Assembly: GCA_964359745.1 (NCBI GenBank)
Contig: CAYHTR010000008.1
Span: 1-19,841 of the forward strand
Reading direction: 5' to 3'
DNA length: 19,841 nt
Origin: JANLHG01 sp964359745
GTDB taxonomy: Bacteria; Patescibacteriota; Minisyncoccia; Phycocordibacterales; PALSA-1337
Shown here in pieces: positions 18,820 through 19,841 of the stretch. Each line of letters starts with the position of its first letter. Within the stretch, counting starts at the first letter, position 1. The notes below the pieces were generated by a model, which ran no database searches, was not told the DNA's origin, and saw only the letters and a program-made list of their open reading frames with translations. The translations under genes and the position numbers were made by a program.

Positions 18820-18836
18820 TATTTAGATTTATTTTC
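18820..18836. repeat. Direct repeat flanking fic, copy 2
   Basis: Same 17 nt as 18232-18248. It overlaps the last codons and stop of the 102-residue gene upstream of fic. Confidence 0.6.
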
Positions 18837-19137
18837 TAGTTTTATTTTCATATTGCAATATTTTTTCAGCTGGTGATAAGCCACCAAGAGCTTTATGTGG
18901 AAAGTAATTCCATGCATCAGTTACTAATTCAAGAATGTTGCTTAATTCCGAAACATCTCCGCCTCTATCAAACATAGCAACAGCTTTCATCATATCGTCA
19001 TTGCATTCTTCAAAAAAAATGATGTCAGCCACATCTTGCAAGCCAAAATCGCTTTCAGTTTTCTTGAGCATTTCCACTAGCTCTTTTTCGATCTCTTTCC
19101 TTCTCTTAAAAATCTGTTCTTTTGATTCGGGTTTCAT
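18829..19137 (-). CDS. Unrecognised acidic 102-residue protein
   Basis: This is a soluble, mostly helical protein. Residues 1-30 are a charged helix (EQIFKRRKEIEKELVEMLKK), the middle is acidic (FFEECNDDMMKAVAMFDRGGD), and the end carries AWNYFPHKALGGLSPAEKI (about 76-94). The W-N-x-x-P-x-x-x-L-G-G-x-S-P-x-E pattern recurs in small proteins of unknown role, so it may define a conserved C-terminal motif. It follows the edge gene by 27 nt on the same strand and precedes fic, but fic has its own promoter. It is not an obvious antitoxin. A GATAAT 20 nt upstream could serve as a -10 box. Confidence 0.6.
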   Translation of the reverse strand: MKPESKEQIFKRRKEIEKELVEMLKKTESDFGLQDVADIIFFEECNDDMMKAVAMFDRGGDVSELSNILELVTDAWNYFPHKALGGLSPAEKILQYENKTRK

Positions 19138-19164
19138 AATTTTCTGCTAATTTTTAAATTATCA

Positions 19165-19841
19165 CTATTTTAACCCATTCTTTATAAATCTCCTTATTTC
19201 ATAATATGATCCCAGAAAAATACCTGTAATGATAAACATTTGCAAAACAGTCAAAAAGTAATTTAATCTATCGGGTAAAAACTTCAAATGATATTTTTCC
19301 TCATTAAAAATAAATTTGACTTCTGCATTAGGTGCAACTTCAAATGGTTTATAAACAATATTCCCAGTATTTTGCGGTGCAAGATTACAAGTGGTAAGTA
19401 CATTCTGTATTTTATTTAATTCACTAATAATATTTACGATAGAAGACTTTTGTTTAAAAATTATTCCAGAATTTGAAGAAAAAACATAATCCTGACCACC
19501 GAGACTACATTGCATCATAATATCAACTTTTTTTTCATATTGTGGTTGGGTAATAACAAAGATCATTTGAGATTGATTTGTGGTTTCAAAATCAAAACGT
19601 AAAAATGTGAATTGTGCAAAAAAATTGATTCTCTCAAGAGAAGTAGATAATTCCTCTATATCATTTTCAAAATTTGTGCTTCTTTCAGAGTCAACCGTTC
19701 TGACTTTTTCACATTTTATTCCATCACATTCCCTTTTAAATCGAATAGTATAATCAGGAGGAGTTAGTTTTTCTGTTATTAATACAGAACTACCAAAGAT
19801 AAAAACTAAAATAATTACCACACGTAGTTTTGATTGCCATG
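19165..19841 (-). CDS. Membrane protein with a large outer domain, N-terminus beyond the window
   Basis: The reading frame stays open to the window edge (WQSKLRVV before VIILVFIFG), so the start is probably outside; an internal GTG at 19821 would give 218 residues. It has an N-terminal membrane helix (about 2-15 of that form), a domain of about 160 residues with a cysteine pair CDGIKC near the start and beta-like strands (FVITQPQYEKKVDIMMQCSL), and a second helix near the C-terminus (about 186-205), followed by the basic tail RRFIKNGLK. The middle domain is thus probably outside the membrane. No family is recognised. Confidence 0.65.
   Translation of the reverse strand, partial: WQSKLRVVIILVFIFGSSVLITEKLTPPDYTIRFKRECDGIKCEKVRTVDSERSTNFENDIEELSTSLERINFFAQFTFLRFDFETTNQSQMIFVITQPQYEKKVDIMMQCSLGGQDYVFSSNSGIIFKQKSSIVNIISELNKIQNVLTTCNLAPQNTGNIVYKPFEVAPNAEVKFIFNEEKYHLKFLPDRLNYFLTVLQMFIITGIFLGSYYEIRRFIKNGLK

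Noticed and set aside
18829..19137. Antitoxin for the Fic protein
   Set aside because: It lacks the FicA/antitoxin inhibitory motif, and this Fic carries its own C-terminal inhibitory helix and its own promoter.
1..19841. CRISPR array, rRNA operon or transposase-bearing insertion sequence
   Set aside because: No spaced direct-repeat series, no rRNA-like sequence and no transposase reading frame were seen.

Overview
This is an AT-rich, compact window in which most genes lie on the minus strand. Gene content points to Patescibacteria (Candidate Phyla Radiation), most likely a Parcubacteria/Nomurabacteria-like lineage. The evidence is a very short DnaX without its zinc module, a sigma-region-4 protein fused to HARE-HTH domains, an orphan N-terminal half of a VirB4/DUF87-type ATPase, many small membrane proteins, and a divergent SpeD. 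UGA is used as a stop (for example the ATGA overlap between mltG and dus), so the UGA-glycine code of Gracilibacteria does not apply. A 10-N scaffold gap inside leuS suggests a metagenome assembly.

Layout. Positions 1-600 hold a 50-residue membrane micro-protein, tRNA-Gln(UUG) and a GIY-YIG nuclease ORF sitting between the tRNA and a duplicated copy of the tRNA's 5' half. That copy is split by an 18-bp perfect palindrome. Positions 600-2300 hold dnaX and a Nudix-like gene. Positions 2300-6810 hold a run of sigma4-HARE-HTH, T4SS-ATPase-like N-domain, mltG, dus and a small unknown gene, closed by a terminator. Positions 6850-10810 hold ychF, a four-helix membrane protein and leuS. Positions 10860-11580 hold a winged-helix regulator with a palindromic candidate operator and a small membrane protein. 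Positions 11650-14120 hold a large secreted protein (SUMF1-like domain, serine hydrolase, beta-rich C-terminal domain) that looks horizontally acquired. Positions 14160-16960 hold a small membrane protein, two tandem SET-domain genes and a divergent 7TM histidine kinase. Positions 17000-19841 hold a PQ-loop-like membrane protein, speD with a 40-residue membrane micro-ORF, a class III Fic protein, and two unrecognised genes that run to the edge.

Regulation. Many genes have a TATAAT-like -10 box, usually with an upstream TGn extension, only 6-9 nt before the start codon. This predicts widespread leaderless transcription. A minority (Nudix, the 107-residue gene, the PQ-loop-like gene) carry strong Shine-Dalgarno sites instead. 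The tRNA/GIY-YIG locus, the overlapping divergent SET/kinase promoters, the palindrome coding for a LeuRS insertion, and the repeats flanking fic and the winged-helix gene are the least ordinary parts of the window.
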